Source: Paragorgia papillata
Lineage: Eukaryota; Cnidaria; Anthozoa; Scleralcyonacea; Coralliidae
Assembly: GCA_035771165.1 (NCBI GenBank)
Contig: JAWNZC010000409.1
Span: 930,001-994,000 of the forward strand
Reading direction: 5' to 3'
Length of the DNA stretch: 64,000 bases
Under the pieces are notes generated by a model. That model did not search any database. It saw only the letters and a list, made by a program, of their open reading frames with translations, and had not been told where the DNA came from. Below are positions 11,801 to 24,453 of the stretch, one piece after another. A program made the position numbers and the translations under genes. Positions within the stretch are counted from its first letter, which is position 1; each line of letters begins with the position of its first letter.

Positions 11801-12654
11801 ATTTAAAATTATAAATTGCCCAATTCATAGGGTGCATGCTACAAGTATCTCGTATGGTAACGCCGGTAGCGCCCACATACGAGAAGGAGAGCAAGGGTTT
11901 GCTTTTCGCTCACGTAGTTTACGAGAGGAAGGCAAACCAATGAAAATCATCAAAATCTGTTGGTTGAGTCAGCACTTTATTACACTGAACGTTGAGCATA
12001 AAATGTGGGCTTGATACTGCATCAATACGCATGCCCAATGCTGTAATGATATCTGGTACTAATTATTCATACTATATAATTATTCAAACAAGCTTGTAGA
12101 AGTCTGTGTTTGTGTTCAATGAACCTTTACGTACTTCTCAAGTTTGATTAATAAACTGCTTTGGAGTCTTATTATTTCATAAAATCCCGTTAACATTCGA
12201 CATAACAATGTCCTTCGACACTCAGTAAAGGCTATTTTTTTAGAAAACCTTCTTCAATCGTGTTTTAAGTCGGATAAATACCTCGAACGTCGGCTTAAGC
12301 CAGATAAATCCTCGGGCCCTCGGGGGGATATATCCGGCTTAAAGCCTCCGTTCTCGGTATTTATCCTATACTTATATACCACAGGACAACAATCTAAGGC
12401 CATGTAACACGAGTCGTTGGGATGATGTTTGACCACAATTTTAGACAATCGGAGTACTTCACCCCAAACCCCTCTTCCCACAGAACTTTGTGTGTGTGCT
12501 ATTAGTATTCGCTTGATTGTTCGGCCTTTCCTTTTAAAGAACGGCTTGAATCATTAATTATCTGAACAACTGATGAAGCTTTTCTTCTGATCTAAAGACG
12601 CAAGTCAACATGGTAGCACGTTTCAATTGAGAACCAATACCTAGCACCACTTAC

Positions 12655-12789
12655 CTGTTTCAGGTTTTCCGATTTTCTCTCGTACAAGCTCACTATTTCC
12701 GTATATACGAATACACTCTTTTAAGACTTTATCCCAAGAGCAGTTGCCATCAGACTTCGCTTCTGGTTGAGTTTCAAGATCGCCATCAA
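12655..12789 (-). CDS. 135-nt symmetric exon, upstream part of the Death-domain gene
   Basis: Reverse strand: acceptor ctctttgtag, 135 nt, donor GTAAGT. The frame 2+132+1 encodes DGDLETQPEAKSDGNCSWDK, followed by a helical segment VLKECIRIYGNSELVREKIG then KPET. It has the same phase as the other minus-strand exons. Its link to the exons 6 kb away is inference from strand and phase. I do not recognise the domain. Confidence 0.5.
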
Positions 12790-13889
12790 CTACAAAGAGA
12801 GTTTGTTGTAACCATAGATAGAGAACTTTAATCATGAATCATTCAAGATATGGTGTGGACACTCCGCAAACTTCAAAGCACATATTAATGAGCTGTAATT
12901 TTACGTTAAGACGGTTCTTCCCTTGCACAAATCTTTTGTTTTTGACGTATTAATATTTAAAGAAAGCGGTTGAATTGATTGGATCCAAACGCTGCTATTG
13001 GATGATTGCTTCATTATTACAAAAATACATTGTTCTCACCATGCACACGTTTGCATAAACGTTAACAAGATAATAGAACAAAGGCTTTTGTGTTTCTCTA
13101 TTTTTGAAAGCAAAAAAATTATTGCCAAGTCGAGGTAATACAAGTGTTACTTAAATAAATCTGAAAATCAGTTCCTCGTCCCCACCAATTCAATTTATAA
13201 ATTTCGCTAAAACTTTCTAGCTTGAATTGGGTTTTATTCCCATCTATAATCCTATTTGCTATTGATTGCCCAAACCAGCTCAATATGATGCGAGTAGTGT
13301 AAGAGTATAACCAAGATCAATACGTTATAGCCACAAAGTGATAAGTTCACACAACTATACTTTTTCGGATTTTTCGGTAAAACGCAAACATTTTAATCAT
13401 CCTAATCGTAGTCAATCAAAATATGATCTGGAAACTTAGCAAAATTAGTCTTTGTTCTATCTTTTTGTTCACGTTTATCCAAACCTGTGCGTGGTGAACA
13501 CAATGTATTTTTGGTATGAAACAATCATCAAATAGTAGCGTTAGAATTCTATCACTCAACCGTGTTTTTAAATATTAATAAACGAAAAACAAAAGATTTG
13601 TACACGACGAGAACCGTTCCAACATAAAACCGCAGTTCATTATAGACGCTTTGAAGTTTTCCAGGTTTCCAGACCATATCTGGATTGACCATGTCTTAAT
13701 GATACCAGAATTTAGTAACACTTCTGATTGGTAGCCTGCGTAGCAGGGCCTTGGAGGAGAAAGAGCGGGGAGAAAAGGAAGGTCTACAACTAAACCCATG
13801 TACCTTTCCATTTAACGTTCAGATACTGAAGGCTAAATACTGATTGGTTAACAGGTAATCTCCTTCGTTTTGACATCCTGTTTTAGCAG
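12790..13889. other. Non-coding stretch
   Basis: AT-rich sequence without recognisable exons, repeats or promoters. Confidence 0.3.
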
Positions 13890-13898
13890 GCTAAGAAC

Positions 13899-14731
13899 CA
13901 ACCTCGTACCCAGGCTCTTTGCTCGGCGCCCCCTTAACTCGTGGCTGGAGCAAAGACCCTGGTTCGTTGTGGTCACGTGACAATCATGAAACAGCAATTC
14001 TTGGTGGGGGAGGGGTGAATTTTGCGCTATGGCTGAATCGCTTTCTGTAGCGTTGACTAGCTGGTTTAATAATAACACAATAAGACTGTAAAGAGCTCTG
14101 GCACTTTGCAGTAAAGTAAGTGAACTTGGTCTGATATTCTGACCCTGCAAAAGATGGTTCAGGAGCGCTAGCTCTAATATACGAGTATATATAACAACGG
14201 AACAAGTTATACATAATATGGAAATGGGCGAAAGTAAAGTATTTTTCACTTTTCATTGCTTTTTGATTACGACTCCCACAGCTAACAGTCCAAGCAAAGT
14301 GAGTCTATGGATTAAGAGAGCGAAATATATAAGGCATGTAGTTTCACGTTCGATATATACAAAAGTTGTTGACACGAAGCCAACTGTACTTTAATGCTAG
14401 GTACGCTCTGCCTCTGCTTTCAGTTTTGAAGCAAAGTGAACATTACAGTGTTCTTGACATCTTTCATAAGGTTGTGAAATCAGGTCAGTATTTTTCGAGT
14501 AACTTTCTTTCAATTAGCCATTGCAAAATATTGGTCGACGGCAGTTTGTGTTTTGTTTTCTTTTGACATCAACGACATGACCACAACGAAACGGTACTGT
14601 CTCACCCCTCTCTCATTAATAATTATTTTACTGCCCAGATTCTGGGCAGTCACATGACCACAACGAACCAGGGTCTTTGCTCCAGCCACGAGTTAAGGGG
14701 GCGCCGAGCAAAGAGCCTGGTTACGAGGTTG
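13899..14731. mobile_element. Non-autonomous DNA transposon with 9-bp TSD (MULE-like)
   Basis: Inverted ends of about 85 bp: CAACCTCGTACCCAGGCTCT... at the left, and its complement at the right with the change CGTAACCAGG. They are flanked by a perfect direct repeat gctaagaac (13890-13898 and 14732-14740). Long TIRs plus a 9-bp duplication fit Mutator-like elements, although Merlin-type elements (8-9 bp) are possible. The interior has no transposase. Confidence 0.8.
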
Positions 14732-14984
14732 GCTAAGAACTTCAGGAAAATTACGAAGAATAGTATTTTGACTATGCTCTATCTGCACATGCATGCAAAC
14801 AAATCTGCGCAAAGGTCAATGGAAAAGGTATGAGGCAGAGTATCAGAGAAACATTGTAAACGCGCGTTGTGCTTACGAGGTCTACGCTGTGCTTACGAGG
14901 TCTACGCAGGAATAGTCTGAAGTGAATTATAACAAAGTAGAGTGTTTAAAAGGCGTATGCAGCGAAAAATAAGTTCGGGAGAGG

Positions 14985-15404
14985 CTCTCTTACCTAAAAG
15001 AACTTTTGAAGTTATAAAGATGGACGTTCGCAGCTCTTCAATTTCTTATTTCGTTATTTGGATTTGTTTTATATGTAAATAACATCACTTAGACGTCACA
15101 CTGATAATGACTTGTTGGGAAATCTTGAATATCAATTTGAAACTATTTAAACACATCACTTTTAACTGTGCATGTCCTTCTGTGTATCGCAGGACACTAT
15201 ACATAAAAAGTTTCAATTATTGTTATTTGTTTGAATTATTGCAAGAATAGACATGATTTTCCAACAAGTCATTATACAGTGTGACGTCTAAGTGATGTTA
15301 TTTGCATATCACGCAAATCTCAATATCTAAAGAACGAAGTGAGATATGGAAGAGCTGCGAAAGTCAATCTTTATAACTTCAAAAGTTCTTTGAAATAAGA
15401 GAGT
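14985..15404. mobile_element. Fold-back MITE with ~150-bp arms
   Basis: The left arm (14985-15140) with aaaagaacttttgaagttat and aacatcacttagacgtcaca is mirrored by 15255-15404. The centre is AT-rich and non-coding. Confidence 0.75.
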
Positions 15405-15543
15405 GCATCTAAGTAGTTATACTACTACCTTCTGAGACGGGTGGATCTGGTGGATCTTTTGATCCACACATGACGTCTCTAATTATGGTCTTATATTAAT
15501 TTATTCATTTCAGCGGTGTTGTTACTCAATCATGATGTACCCC

Positions 15544-18090
15544 CAGGGGCGGATTTACGTCAACACGTCATGCGACGTAGACAAACATCCCAGACTAATT
15601 TATTCATGAATTAATTAGTTGGGGGGGGGGGGGGGGGGGAGGGGAATTAAAAAAATTATTTAAAATTTGAAAATTTCAAATTTAAAAAATATTCAAATTT
15701 TTAAAATTTCATATGAATTTTTAAATTTTTTAAATTTTCAAAAATTTCATTTTCGCACGTATTTAGCGCTATATCGAGAAAAATTTAATAATTATTTGAC
15801 CCAGTCCTCGGCTGAAGGACACTTAGTCTACTGCATGTAGCCTGTTCATACGATAGGGATAGAGAGGGGCGCCATTCACTCCATTTACAAATGTGGATAA
15901 TTTGAGTACGTCAAAATAGCCGACTACGTCGAAATAACGAGCACTGATTAGACAAAGACAATGGAGGGTAGTCGGAAGTAGATGCGTCTACGTCGGAAGT
16001 AAAGTTTCTTGACGCATTTGGCTTTTGATTGGCCGATACAGGACGGTTTGACTAACTTTGCCGCATCTGCGGGCTGGTTTAAACTTATACATGTCAATAA
16101 AATAAATTACGGTTACATACAAATAGTTTAAAACGTTTTTAATAAGGTTGGCTTCTGTTATTGTATCTAGGCATTCGCACTTTATAAGGCACTTCATAAG
16201 GATTATCATCTTCTGTTCCGCACGGGTCTTCTCCACCTTTTTGTCAGAATTGCCGTTGTCTTGACGACCAGTTATAGGAGTCGGCTTCCGAAATTTCTTG
16301 TTCGTCCTTGTCGTTTTCACCGGAATCGCTTTCATCCCCAGTTAACCATTTTTGCGTCTACGTTGCTATAGCAACGCTAGAGCTAGACGTTATGCCGTAA
16401 AAAGATATATGGCGGACTATATATTGTCACTTTTGTGACGTAATAGGCAAGTTGCCAGTGCGTGTGGCCATTTGTCTGCCCAATCACATACATTTTTTAC
16501 AGTGTAGCGCATATTTGGCGGGAGCTACACTGCTTAGACTTAGCCAATCAGGTACATTGTTGAGTATAGCTCAAATTTTGCGGGAGCTATACTGATTAAG
16601 AGTATCCAATCAAGTTTGTTGATGAGCGATGCTTGGATGTTTAGGCAATTTGAGCCCTTAGAAACACGAAGTCATATAGCGTCGCCTGGTGCGCTTTTAT
16701 ATATTATACGTCTTGAGAAGACACTACCTAAACCGTGAGAACCGCGGTGAGACAAATATCAGTGGAATATTCGCTCAAATTATGCGATGTCTGAGCTCTT
16801 ACTAAGTTAACGTTAGAAAGGCTATTATCTACGGACGCTGAAAATGCACTGCAACGTCAAGAAAATATAGTGCGTTTAAAGCAGTTTTGTCTCAAGCTCG
16901 CAAACGTTGTAAATGAATATGAGCAACATGACCATGGGCGCCCTGAAGGAAATACATCGTTGCGTGTTTGTCATTTTAGTGACCTCCAGTTTCCCAATAG
17001 TCAAAGGATACGGTCAGGCGAACACCGACCAGTAAGGTAACTAAACGTTCATATATCTGTTAATAATCTGTATGATGATCAAACAATTTTAAATAACTTG
17101 GTAGACGATATATATTATACGGAAGACCTTCGCTCAATAATTCAGTATTTTCTTTTATCTTTAAAAGAAGCATTCTGCCTTTCTGTTAATTTTAATAAAC
17201 CAGTGAGGAGTTGTGATAACCCCTAACTATAACATTCGTGCTTCATTTTATATTTGCACGGTGTCGCGCTACATATTTGTGCGTATAATTTGCCAGACGG
17301 TTTTAAATTTCGCGCATCGTTCGCGGGCTACCGCATTTCACAGCTGTTGCAATGCGTTTGCCATTGCGATGGAGTATATACATTATTGTAGACTACAGCA
17401 GCGGTGTAATGTTTGAAATAGGTTCGTAGATAATATATCGAGATTGGAAGGCAATTCCTAAACACACTAGTCCACAGTGCACTAGTCTTACTAACAGGAA
17501 GTTACGGTCGGTTTAAGGGTACATTTGACGTTCATTCCGAAGTTCGCAAGTTAAGTTCGTTTTGAACTTCGCATTTGATGGGATAATAGCAACTAAGTAG
17601 CCCATCAAATGTGAAGTTTAAAACGAGCTTGCGAACTTCGTAACGAACTTCAAACATTTCCGTCAAAGGCAACCAGACTGTAATCTATTTGGTAATTTCA
17701 GTTATAAATTAATCATTCATAGTTTAAATAACAGTGTGTTGTTTAGTCAGGACAATTTAATTATTGATGTGATTGCGTGTACTGCTTTTTATTTCTATCG
17801 CTTTTAACTTTCTTGAATATTTACAATTTGTTATATTTTCTACAACGATCGATTTTTTAAGCTCTTAATGATGTAACGAAAGTGTCAAATTTCCATAACA
17901 ATACGATTTACAGTAAAGAAGATGTTCTATGTTGGTGTGATGAGATCACACATGATTTGCTGTATTTTACAAATTCCGGGCCTTTTCAGACATGATAACA
18001 TTACAGACAAACTGTGACGTCATATACAGATTATGACAGACTATGACGTCATAAAGCTACACTCAATTTTTGTTGCTGGATCCGCCCCTG
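15544..18090. mobile_element. Possible hAT-type element bounded by CAGGGGCGGAT ends
   Basis: The left end CAGGGGCGGATTTACG and right end ...GGATCCGCCCCTG are inverted in the style of hAT termini. The 8-bp flanks (gtaccccc / tcaaagct) do not match, so the two ends may belong to different or rearranged copies. The interior holds a G19 tract (15621-15639), AT-rich sequence and a fold-back (17524-17667). I see no transposase. Confidence 0.35.
17524..17667. repeat. 144-bp fold-back
   Basis: tttgacgttcattccgaagt is mirrored by cttcaaacatttccgtcaaa, and cgcatttgatggg by cccatcaaatgtg. The small central loop is aataatagcaactaagta-like. Confidence 0.75.
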
Positions 18091-19060
18091 TCAAAGCTCA
18101 GAATTTTGTGGCATCATGTACGAGATGTCAGTTTCAACGATGGAAACAAGTATTTTAATCTGATTGTGTTTATAATATATTTCGTCGCCATATTGTACGA
18201 ATTCAAAGCTAGTCAAAGAGCAACACATACTATTTTCGAGGAAAGACAATATTGCTGGTACAAATGGCAAGTATATTAATATGACTTATAGTAAACTTAG
18301 TAATATATAGTAAACTTATATCATACTAAGTAAGTGTGATCTACCACAGTTTTTGTGCGTTATACAAAATGATTGGAAAACGACAAAAGGTTTTCAACTC
18401 GTTGGGCGATTTATCGAGTCAGGTCAACACGTGGTTATGAAGGACCGTCTTCAAGGGACAAACAATCCTCTTCGGAGGAAACTTACACGTATATATTTCA
18501 CAACAGGTAGCATCATTTTACATTTTTAATGCAATCAAGTTAATTAGCAGTATCACATGTAGTCATTGACTGCTTATTTAAATAGATTGCTGTAAGTTGT
18601 ATCTAATAAGCCACGATCTGCCCGCACAGACGTTCTTTACGAAATCCTCACATCCCCAACAAAGGCCGGCTGCACGCTTGTCGGTGCAGAACATTCTGTT
18701 CCTTTTGTGTACCAGGAACTAATTAAATCAATACGGCACTCTCAGCAAAACACACGGACCGGGTGTAAGAAAATAACTCGTCAGAAAGCGTGACTAACCG
18801 TCTATTATCAATACGTGGCATTTTCAAATTTTTCATAGACGTGGCACGTTGGTAGAAAAAAATTGAAAACAATTCAACTACTTTTTGCTCATGCATGCTT
18901 TACACAGACATTACACAGTTTAATTCATTAAAATGCATTCCTTATAGTTCGTTTATTATTGTCTAGCGGCATGGCGACAGTAGACCGTCATTCCCTTTCA
19001 TAAAAATATCGTCTGGCGTTAGCAAAAGTGTTAAAAATCATCTGTCGTAAGCTATTGTAA
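18091..19060. other. Non-coding stretch
   Basis: No exon or recognised repeat that I can support. Low-complexity AT-rich segments with isolated short ORFs. Confidence 0.3.
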
Positions 19061-19801
19061 ATTATACAACAACCTAAGAAAAACAAGCAATCTGATTGGC
19101 TAAGAACTATGCGTTATTAAAGTACACATGCACAGCTGACGTAACGAAGTCGCAAAAAAGTTTGTTTTATAAAAATTTGATCAAATTATACACGTTTGAA
19201 GATGCAACTTGGTACAAAATAAAGTGCATTTCAACTGTCTGAGGATTACACATACAGTATCACTCAGTGATGAGAGACACGGCCACCAAGTTGTGGTCCG
19301 ACAACACAGTCATTTATTTAATAGTTGAGTAGGTTTTCTTTGTTCTTTATAGAGCTGTGTCTACGATATATCCCAAGAGAACCGATAATTAAAAATTCAA
19401 GGCGCTATATATAGATATTGGCCTGGTCAACAGGGCAATATATAGTAATATATTTTTTCGAAAACCTCCTCAACTATTAAATAAGTCCGTTAATTGCCTC
19501 GAACCTCGGCTTTTATCCAAATAAACCCATCGGGGCCAAAAGTTAACTCTTACTTAATACCTTCGTCTCCGGCCACACCAACGAACAAAATATGGCACAC
19601 TACAGCACAACGCTATCTCCTCCACAGCTTCAGAAATTTTCTAATACAATTTCCATTCCTCTTCATGGAAATACTGTTCAGCCACACAAATCCAGGATAT
19701 CTCAGCCATTGTTAACAAGATTTCCAAACACAGAACATATTCGCTGGTTACGAGTGCTTCTCGGCCTTCTCCAACGATAAATGCTTTCCCAGCTGAATTT
19801 A
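19061..19801. repeat. Left arm of a long inverted repeat (partner 25171-25680)
   Basis: Sequence from attatacaacaacctaagaa to gctttcccagctgaattt recurs inverted at 25171-25680. Conserved blocks include ttagccaatcag, gtacttaata-type spacers and ttccatgaagaggaatggaaa. The left arm carries an extra nested palindrome (about 19313-19485, ttatttaatagttgagtagg and complement), so the arms differ in length. The arms may be the ends of one large transposon or two inverted copies. Confidence 0.7.
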
Positions 19802-22800
19802 CATCGGGTATACTGGTACAACAAGGCGATCAAAGAAGAACGTGGAGTGCTTCAACTGTGGGGAAATGGGACATTACCAACGGGAATGCCGCCGACCTAA
19901 GCGCAATGGAAATAACGACTTGGGAAACGCCGACAAGGCGGAATTGCGCCACCGGCAATTCCGCCAGAGCCGTTACCACGCACAGAACATCCGAAATATA
20001 TAGCCAGCACGGAGACGGAGAATGCTACTTTTATACGATGCGACATCAACCGTAATGACGTAAGTGCACTAGTGGATACCGGCGCAGAAGTAACAATAAT
20101 ACACAACGACATATTCAACAGGTTCAGAACCAGAAACAACACATATGATGCCAAAACATGCTCCGATTGTGTGTCGTGTAGGAGTCGCTGCGTCGACGAT
20201 CATCCCTCTACGATCCATGGTGAATGTTGATTGCAAGGTGGAGAAGGACAGCATGATAGAAAACCAAACCGGCGTGTTGGTGCCAGAGGAGCGATTCGAG
20301 AGACGGTATACCGTAGGGATAATCAAGGTGGCTGCTACAGTGAATGACGGCGTGATTCCTGTCACAATGTTCAATCCTCACTCTAAGCCCCGAAGAATAT
20401 ACAAGGGAAGTACCGTTGGGCAACTTTTCCCACTGGAAGAGACAACAGCTGGTGAGAACGCGGAGGAAGAACAATCTTGTTACTCGGTATGCCATGCTTC
20501 GTCGCCACAGGAAGACAACGAAGACTCGCCAAAAGATGTTCGCAACGCAACCCTCGGCCGAAGGGCAGAAATGGCCAACCTGTTCAAAATAGACTCGACG
20601 ACCGAGAAGAATCAAGTACACGAAGTAATCTCGGAAAGGAAACACGATTTTGGAGAAAACGTAGAGCATTCAATCGAGAAGGGAGATTCGCACCATCAAA
20701 GAGAGAACATAAGAACGGAAATCGAGGCAATGCTGGCAGCTGATGTAATTTCAAGCTCCCCTTGGTCTGCGCCGGTGGTGATGGTGAAGAAGAAAGATGG
20801 CTCACTGAGATTTTGCATCGATTACAGAAAGCTAAACGGAGTCACGAAAAGAGATGTCTACCCGTTACCCGTGTGACGATGTATTGGAGGCGATGTCAGG
20901 AGCGACTTTCTTCACTCATTTCGACCTTGAGACGTTATTGGCAAATAGGGGTGGAAGACAGATCGCGCGCGAAGACAGCTTTTTCGACATCGGAAGGTCA
21001 TTTCCAGTTCAAGAGAATGCCGTTCGGACTCACGAATGCCCCCGCAACTCTTCAGCGCGCAATGAACTCCATCCTAAATAGCTTGAATTGGAAGGATTGT
21101 TTGGTTTACTTAGACGACGTAATCATCTTTACAAGGAGTTTGGAGGAGCACAACCGCCGACTGGATGCGGTGCTCCAACGCCTGGAAGACGCCGGAGTTA
21201 AGTTAAATCCTGCAAAGTGTCAGTTCCTTCAAGAAGAGATGCAGCCAAGACTCCAAGGCACAGCGCAACCACAGTACGACCAGGAAAGAACTCTTCGCTC
21301 TGGTCTGGGGATTAGAACATTTCGAAGTCTACCTCCTGGGAAGACCTATCCGAGCGAGAACAGATCACAATGTACTGAAGTGTCTGCGCAGCTTTAAAGA
21401 GCCGAAAGGACAAGTCGCACGGTAGATAGAACGGTTAGCGGACTTTGATTTTACTATCCAACACAGAGCTGGGCGAGAACACGGAAATGCGGATGGTCTA
21501 TCACGATTGCCTCACCAGCCAGAATCCAATTTCTCAACCAACGAGCATACGCCAGCCCCCGAAGATCCGACACCAGTAGTATACAATACCTGCACGGAGA
21601 AGCAGCAACAGCAAGGTTGGATTAGTCGTTGGAACAAGTCGGAAATAGAGCTACATCAGCGAGAGGATCCAACCATCTACCATGCCCAGGAGTGAATGAA
21701 AGTCGGAACCACACCAGACCGTCGGAACCACACCAGACCGAAGAGAAATAGCAGATGCCTACCCTACACGTCGTAGTCTGTGGAGCCAAGTTTGATAGGC
21801 TGAGGTTAAAGGATGGCCTGTTATGCCGCGAGAATGAAACCGAAGACTGATCGTCGAGTTGTATACAACTGTGTTTACCATGCAAACTGGTACCCGAAGT
21901 CCTCGATTTGCTACACGACAGTCCGACCTCTGGACACCTCAGAGCCCAAAAGACGTTAGAGAGAGTACAAGCACGCTACTACTGGAAAGGTTGGAGGCAA
22001 GATGTTGAGGACTACGGTAGGTGTTGTAAAAAGTGTGGGGAACGAAATGCACCAGGCAAGCTACCGAGAGCACGTTTGGAGACTTGTTCGATGGGCTACC
22101 CAATGGAACGAGTAGCAATGGATGTCGTTGGCCTTCTCCCACAAAGTAGCCGTGGTAATCGATATATTCTGGTTATTAACGACTATTTTACTAAATGGCC
22201 GGAAGCTTACGCTATTACCAATCACGAAGCAGAGACTATCGCCAGGAAACTCGTCGAGGAATGGGTCTCGAGATACGGAGTTATGCAGCACCTGCACACA
22301 GATCAAGGACGCGAGTTTGAAAGCAAGATCCTTCAAGCCATGTGCGAAATGCTCGACGTGAAAAAGACTCGTACAACACCGTATCATCCCCAAAGTGACG
22401 GATTGGTGGAAAGATGTAACCGGACACTCAAAGACATACTAGCCAAGCTTATCAACAGTAGCCAGAATGACTGGGATGTTTGGATACCACACGCGTTGTT
22501 CGCTTACCGTACAGCTGTGCATGCGTCGACAGGAGTCACCCCTTATCGCATGTTGTACGGGAGAGAAGCACGAATACCTGCGGACTTATTGGTTGAAGAA
22601 GTTACTTCACCAGACGTGGCCCCAAGCGACGTCCCCAACTATGTCCAGAAGACAAAGGAAATGTTCCAGCACGTACACGAGATGGCCAGAACAAAGTGGA
22701 AGACAACAAAACGATATCGGGATTATTACGATGGCAAGGCGACATGAAATTCTTTCAAAGTTGGTGACAAAGTATGGCTGTTTCAACCAACCTCGCGACA

Positions 22801-23332
22801 GGAGTCTCGAGGAAGTTATCCAGACCCTGGCAAGGTCCTTATACAGTGGTGAAAGCATTGTCGGACGCCGTTTACCGTCTAGTCATCAATCGACAAGGTC
22901 GGAGAGAACACCGCATTCCTTCAGCCAATCCCAAACCAGCTGCACGCGCCGAGGATTCAAGTGATGACAAAGATCTAGGAATGGTTGGTTGTACTTGGAG
23001 AGAGAGCACCGTGAGTCAACGCTGTCACGACCGTACCTGTGGATGAACCCTGTGCCACAAACATGTATGTTGTTCAAGATAGAGAAGACGTAATGCCGAC
23101 CATACCTGTGGATGAACCCTGTGACAAAGATGTTCTTCAAGATAGAGAAGACATAATGCCGACCGTACCTGTGGATGAATCGTGTGCCACAGGTGTCCTT
23201 CAAGATAGAGAAGATGTATCGATGAGACTGCCTCATAGACGGAGAGCACCGGCATGGTTAACCGATTACGAAAGATAAAACATTTGGAACTTTAGGAGTA
23301 TATGGGCCCCTTCTCTGTAGGAGAGGGAATAG
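19802..23332 (+). pseudogene. Ty3/Gypsy retrotransposon internal region, broken
   Basis: In order: a CCHC zinc knuckle (CFNCGEMGHYQREC, about 19849-19890), an aspartic protease active site ([11 protein letters not shown], about 20068-20100), reverse transcriptase in two frames ([14 protein letters not shown] at 20145-20876, then FSTSEGHFQFKRMPFGLTNA and VYLDDVI to about 21240), a deletion, RNase H tail (RTDHNVLKCL) to 21695, and an intact-looking integrase stretch (21908-22747). A tail of three ~66-bp repeats coding PVDEPC and QDREDVMP follows (23030-23220). At least three breaks separate the pol frames: a stop after YPLPV, loss of sequence between RT and RNase H, and stops around 21690-21900. 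It is non-functional as it stands. gag upstream of the knuckle and the 5' LTR are missing. Confidence 0.85.
21908..22747 (+). pseudogene. Gypsy integrase domain
   Basis: It contains the H2C2 zinc-binding module (HDSPTSGHLR ... CCKKCGERN) and the DDE core: D in VAMDVVGLLP, D in HLHTDQGREF, E in SDGLVERCNR. It ends with TPYRMLYGREARIP. The fragment is open for 279 codons, but the surrounding polyprotein is broken. Integrase of the Ty3/Gypsy type inserts element cDNA into chromosomes. Confidence 0.85.
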
Positions 23333-23750
23333 TGTTGAGTTATGTAATATTTAAAACACGTGATGCGAGTGTTTTGAATGGCTTCAAAAACGATTCGTTA
23401 TTGGATGTTATGTCCACTAGTATTCTTTATATAATATATAAAATTGTATGTTCATTAGTATTCTTTCTGACGTCATGAAGTTTTATCAGGTATAAAACCA
23501 CGGACATGGTACTGATTTCCTTTGTGTTTTCCTCATGAATTATTAATGAGTTTTTTAAGTACTGTTAGATTATTTGTCGATGTTATAGACGTAAACAAAC
23601 TGATATTTGAACGGCAATGTCGTTGACGTTTTGACGTGATTATGTCATATGTCGAGAGACCGGACACATGTTGTGTTTTACACAGCTTGTTATTTATCTT
23701 ATATCATCATTAAAAGTCGTTATTTAACATTGTCATAGTATATCTTTACA
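23333..23750 (+). mobile_element. Gypsy 3' LTR (418 bp)
   Basis: It starts TGTTGAGTTATG just after a polypurine tract (aggagaggga) and ends ATATCTTTACA, giving the usual TG...CA borders. Inside are a CRE-like tgacgtca (about 23468), a TATAAAA box (about 23490) and a possible attaaa poly(A) signal near the end. No matching 5' LTR is present in the window, so a TSD cannot be tested. Confidence 0.7.
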
Positions 23751-23759
23751 ACTTCCAGC

Positions 23760-23938
23760 GATGTTAAGGAGCTTTACAACTCTGCTTGACTCCACAGTCT
23801 AAGGATGCAGCAGCCGTCGCAGGATTTTTTAAAGGGAGGGCTTTCACCAAGAGGGACTGGACTGTTCAAGGGCGTCATTGGGCACACATCCCCCTCCTCT
23901 GAACATTTTTGAAATTTAGAGTCTCTCGCTCTACCCAG
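23760..23938 (-). pseudogene. Decayed paralogue of the Death-domain gene's terminal exon
   Basis: Clearly homologous to 198-373 (shared gctttacaactctgcttga-type and gtctctcgctctacccagaa blocks), but the reverse-strand frame hits TGA after about 18 codons. The homology stops at the Gypsy LTR border, which removed the rest of the exon. Confidence 0.6.
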
Positions 23939-24119
23939 AATATTAGTTTATTGAAATATAGTTGTAACTAAACAAAAATAAAGCTATTGTTCAACTGCAA
24001 ATCTAAAATTTAAAATTGCTAAAAAGAGATACTGAGTTTTTATATGTAATAAAGAAAACACAAAACAACAATAAATCTTTTAAATCAATAAATCAATTTA
24101 ACTAAATAAAAATGCTTAC

Positions 24120-24453
24120 TTTTCCTTTTGTTGCGAGGTTTATCATCAGAATTCAATCTCTTCCTGGAGGTACTCTCTGCTAAATAAATAAAAGAAAGAC
24201 AAAACAACAATAAATCTTTTAAATCAATAAATCAATTTAACTAAATAAAAATGCTTACTTTTCCTTTTGTTGCGAGGTTTATCATCAGAATTCAATCTCT
24301 TCCTGGAGGTACTCTCTGCTAAATAAAAGAAAGACAAAACAACAATAAATCTTTTAAATCAATAAATCAATTTAACTAAATAAAAATGCTTACTTTTCCT
24401 TTTGTTGCGAGGTTTATCATCAGAATTCAATCTCTTCCTGGGGCTACTTTTTG
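24120..24453 (-). repeat. Three tandem copies of a 60-nt micro-exon with its introns
   Basis: Exon copies at 24120-24179, 24259-24318 and 24394-24453 sit in a 135-139-bp repeat unit. On the reverse strand each has an acceptor tttag and donor GTAAGC, and each reads in frame 2+57+1 as ESTSRKRLNSDDKPRNKRK (third copy KSSPRKRL...). The same exon is at 1647-1706. All copies are open and phase-symmetric, so splicing them together would give a 20-aa basic repeat. Confidence 0.65.

Noticed and set aside
15988..16335. 115-aa minus ORF
   Set aside because: No recognisable domain, lies within possible transposon sequence; coding not supported.
20208..20669. 153-aa minus ORF opposite Gypsy pol
   Set aside because: Shadow of the plus-strand reverse-transcriptase region.
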